DNA of 7,133 nt from Acidaminococcus fermentans (GTDB lineage Bacteria > Bacillota_C > Negativicutes > Acidaminococcales > Acidaminococcaceae): assembly GCA_004555735.1 (NCBI GenBank), contig SFHH01000131.1:1-7133 (forward strand), in the 5' to 3' direction. The notes beneath the pieces were generated by a model. It ran no database searches. It was not told the DNA's origin and saw only the letters and a list, made by a program, of their open reading frames with translations. Below, in pieces: positions 5,728 to 7,133 of the stretch; positions within the stretch are counted from its first letter, which is position 1; each line of letters starts with the position of its first letter. The position numbers and the translations under genes were made by a program.

Positions 5728-6717
5728 TTACAGCTCAGGCTGGCCGTATCGGAACAGGGCTGCATTGATGGTGTAGATATCGTATTGGCCCTTCTCCAGG
5801 AAATACCGGACGATCACATCCGTTTCCCGGCTGGAAGAGAGGGCATAGCCGGCGCTTTCCAGGAACTTCTGGGTTTCTTCCACCGTCAGATGGAGAGCCA
5901 CTGCCAGGGCCAGGACCGTTTTCTTTTTGGGCTGATACCCCCGGTTGCTGCGGATCTTGGAGAACAGCTTCCGGTCCATATTGGCCCGTTTGTACACTTC
6001 CACATCCCCATAATGCTTTTGGTCGATGAGCCGGAAGAGCTGCTGGCTGAAACTTTCCGCCAGGTGGTTCACATCGTCTTCCAGAGAGCGGGAAGCCTCG
6101 GAAGCCATGGCATGTTCCAGAGACAGCGCCTGGAAAGCCTGGATAACCGTTTCCGTCTGCCGTCTCCCCCTGCTTTCCGGCTGGCAGTAGATGTGGACAT
6201 AGTGTTCCAGTCCCTTTTCCAGCTTTTCACCCAGCTCTACGGCGCTCCGGTCCAGGAGGGCCAGATAGACCTCCATTTCTTCATGGTCTTCCAGGAACCG
6301 GGTGATGGCTTCCCGGGCGACCAGGAGGGCTGCTCTTTTGGGATAGCCGAAGATGCCGGAAGAAATCAAGGGAAAGGCGATGGAACGGCAATGGGCTTCC
6401 CAGGCCAGACTCAGCGCAGAGCGGTAGCAGCTGGCCAGGAGGGCTGCTTCACCCTGGTTCCCGCCCTGCCAGATAGGCCCTACCGTATGGATGATGTACC
6501 GGGCGGGGAGTCCATAACTGCCGGTGAGCACCGACTGTCCAGCAGGACAGGGAGCCTTGGCCAGGCATTCTTTCTGGAGCCCCTCTGCCCGGCTGCCTGC
6601 TGCCCGGAAGATGGCTCCGCACACCCCGCTTCCCGCCAAAAGCTGGGAATTGGCCGCATTGACAATGGCGTCCGTATCCAATTTTGTGATATCTGCATGA
6701 ATCAGATGGAATGGCAT
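5728..6717 (-). CDS. Macro-domain (ADP-ribose-binding) protein with C-terminal HTH-like module
   Basis: Residues 1 to about 175 form a macro domain, a fold that binds ADP-ribose and often removes it from proteins or from O-acetyl-ADP-ribose. Visible motifs are A-D-I-T-K-L-D-x-D-A-I-V-N-A-A-N (8-23), the glycine loop G-S-G-V-C-G-A-I-F (29-37), Y-I-I-H-T-V-G-P-I-W (74-83) and I-S-S-G-I-F-G-Y-P (118-126). MacroD/YmdB enzymes carry Asp where C33 stands, so hydrolase activity is uncertain. I recall G-V-C-G-A-I-F in other Firmicutes macro proteins, so this may be a subfamily trait. After a charged linker, residues about 215-329 form a helical module (V-Y-K-R-A-N-M-D-R-K-L-F-S-K-I-R, then K-K-K-T-V-L-A-L-A, G-Y-A-L-S and I-N-A-A-L-F) that looks like a helix-turn-helix domain. 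ATG 6717 has a purine-rich AGAGGGA site upstream. The gene follows the exported-protein gene by 45 bases and precedes the vWA gene by 77, suggesting one operon. Confidence 0.9.
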   Translation of the reverse strand: MPFHLIHADITKLDTDAIVNAANSQLLAGSGVCGAIFRAAGSRAEGLQKECLAKAPCPAGQSVLTGSYGLPARYIIHTVGPIWQGGNQGEAALLASCYRSALSLAWEAHCRSIAFPLISSGIFGYPKRAALLVAREAITRFLEDHEEMEVYLALLDRSAVELGEKLEKGLEHYVHIYCQPESRGRRQTETVIQAFQALSLEHAMASEASRSLEDDVNHLAESFSQQLFRLIDQKHYGDVEVYKRANMDRKLFSKIRSNRGYQPKKKTVLALAVALHLTVEETQKFLESAGYALSSSRETDVIVRYFLEKGQYDIYTINAALFRYGQPEL

Positions 6718-6762
6718 ATCTCTCTTCCCTCTTTACTCGTTATTCGTTACGCTGCCTGCTTC

Positions 6763-7101
6763 TTACGGCAGCCCTGGGAAACTGGTCACGTACTTGATCC
6801 GGATATCCGGGAAGCTGGTTACGAACTGGATGGTGAAGTCTTCGCCGTATTCCACGAATTGCCATTCCCCGATTTCCGATGGGAAATGATCCACCACTTT
6901 CACCTTCAGATCCGGGAAGCTGGTGACCACCTGCACTTTGATATCCGGGTTATATTCCACCACCCGTACCTTGCCGGCCAGCCGGATACCCTTAAAGGTC
7001 CCGTCATCCCGGACCGCCGAAGAAGCCAGGGCGGCAGAAGCCCAGAACAGGCAGGCGATACAAGCCAGCAGCACCAGCAGTTTCCTCGTAGTCTTTTCCA
7101 T
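6763..7101 (-). CDS. Small exported repeat protein, septoil-knot-like
   Basis: This 112-residue protein begins with a clear signal peptide: M-E-K-T-T-R-K, a hydrophobic core L-L-V-L-L-A-C-I-A-C-L-F-W, and A-L-A-S near residue 27 as a likely cleavage site. The mature part is almost entirely short beta-prone units of about ten residues, such as K-V-Q-V-V-T-S-F-P-D, K-V-K-V-V-D-H-F-P-S, W-Q-F-V-E-Y-G-E-D, T-I-Q-F-V-T-S-F-P-D and R-I-K-Y-V-T-S-F-P-G. Six units can be counted. From memory this matches the small family named for a 7(1) 'septoil' knot; the role of those proteins is unknown to me. ATG 7101 is preceded by GGAGG at about 7109-7113. The promoter must lie beyond the right edge. Export points to the cell surface or beyond, unlike the two cytoplasmic proteins encoded downstream, so shared function is not implied by co-transcription alone. 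Confidence 0.82.
   Translation of the reverse strand: MEKTTRKLLVLLACIACLFWASAALASSAVRDDGTFKGIRLAGKVRVVEYNPDIKVQVVTSFPDLKVKVVDHFPSEIGEWQFVEYGEDFTIQFVTSFPDIRIKYVTSFPGLP
6773..6924 (-). repeat. DNA-level repeats encoding T-S-F-P units
   Basis: The 14-mer TCCGGGAAGCTGGT (+ strand) occurs exactly at 6806-6819 and 6911-6924, with a 12/14 copy (CCTGGGAAACTGGT) at 6773-6786. All encode the T-S-F-P part of the protein repeat. The near identity suggests recent duplication or conversion among units, or strong constraint on these residues with shared codon choice. Confidence 0.7.
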
Positions 7102-7133
7102 CTCTCTCCCTCCTCTGCTGTAGCCAGATGGAA

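Noticed and set aside
4835..5776. + strand open frame of 313 codons over the T-box and vWA gene
   Set aside because: It crosses a promoter, a riboswitch and a supported - strand gene, and its translation has no recognisable domain.
1..7133. CRISPR array, tRNA or rRNA gene, insertion sequence
   Set aside because: No regularly spaced repeats, no cloverleaf outside the T-box leader, and no transposase-like frame or terminal repeats were seen.

Overview
The window looks like part of a Firmicutes chromosome. A Negativicutes relative such as Acidaminococcus is my best guess. The support is moderately high G+C with Firmicutes-style AGGAGG ribosome sites, a canonical T-box leader in front of thrS, and a macro-domain protein with the C-terminal helical module I associate with Firmicutes. 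No 16S gene or phylogenetic marker was compared, so the genus is only a guess.

Left part (1-2733, + strand): a decaying gene cluster. The permease of an Fe(III)-type ABC importer enters from the left edge. It appears to lack an internal block of membrane segments and is frameshifted at a run of ten G. Its ATPase has an intact nucleotide-binding domain but loses the end of its C-terminal TOBE region, and its open frame runs into the next gene. That next gene, a PHP-family phosphoesterase related to YcdX, carries a frameshift at a run of eight G and an in-frame TGA. As assembled, none of the three genes looks fully functional.

Middle (2731-5003): a bidirectional hairpin terminator separates the decayed cluster from a convergent, intact thrS (threonyl-tRNA synthetase, - strand). 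Upstream of thrS are a terminator/antiterminator switch, a T-box with a probable ACC threonine specifier, and a consensus -35/-10 promoter with a 16-nt spacer. This unit is self-contained: uncharged tRNA-Thr should allow read-through into thrS.

Right part (5075-7101, - strand): three genes in one orientation, likely transcribed from beyond the right edge. In transcription order they are a small exported protein built of short repeats ending in S-F-P-D (resembling the septoil-knot family), a 329-aa macro-domain protein with a C-terminal HTH-like module, and a 191-aa vWA-fold protein missing its first metal-site motif. The junction between the last two is unusual. A long inverted repeat can bury the vWA gene's Shine-Dalgarno sequence, and a 26-codon reading frame runs exactly from the macro stop (TAAATG) to the vWA start (ATGA). 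This arrangement suggests translational coupling and is the most novel-looking signal here.
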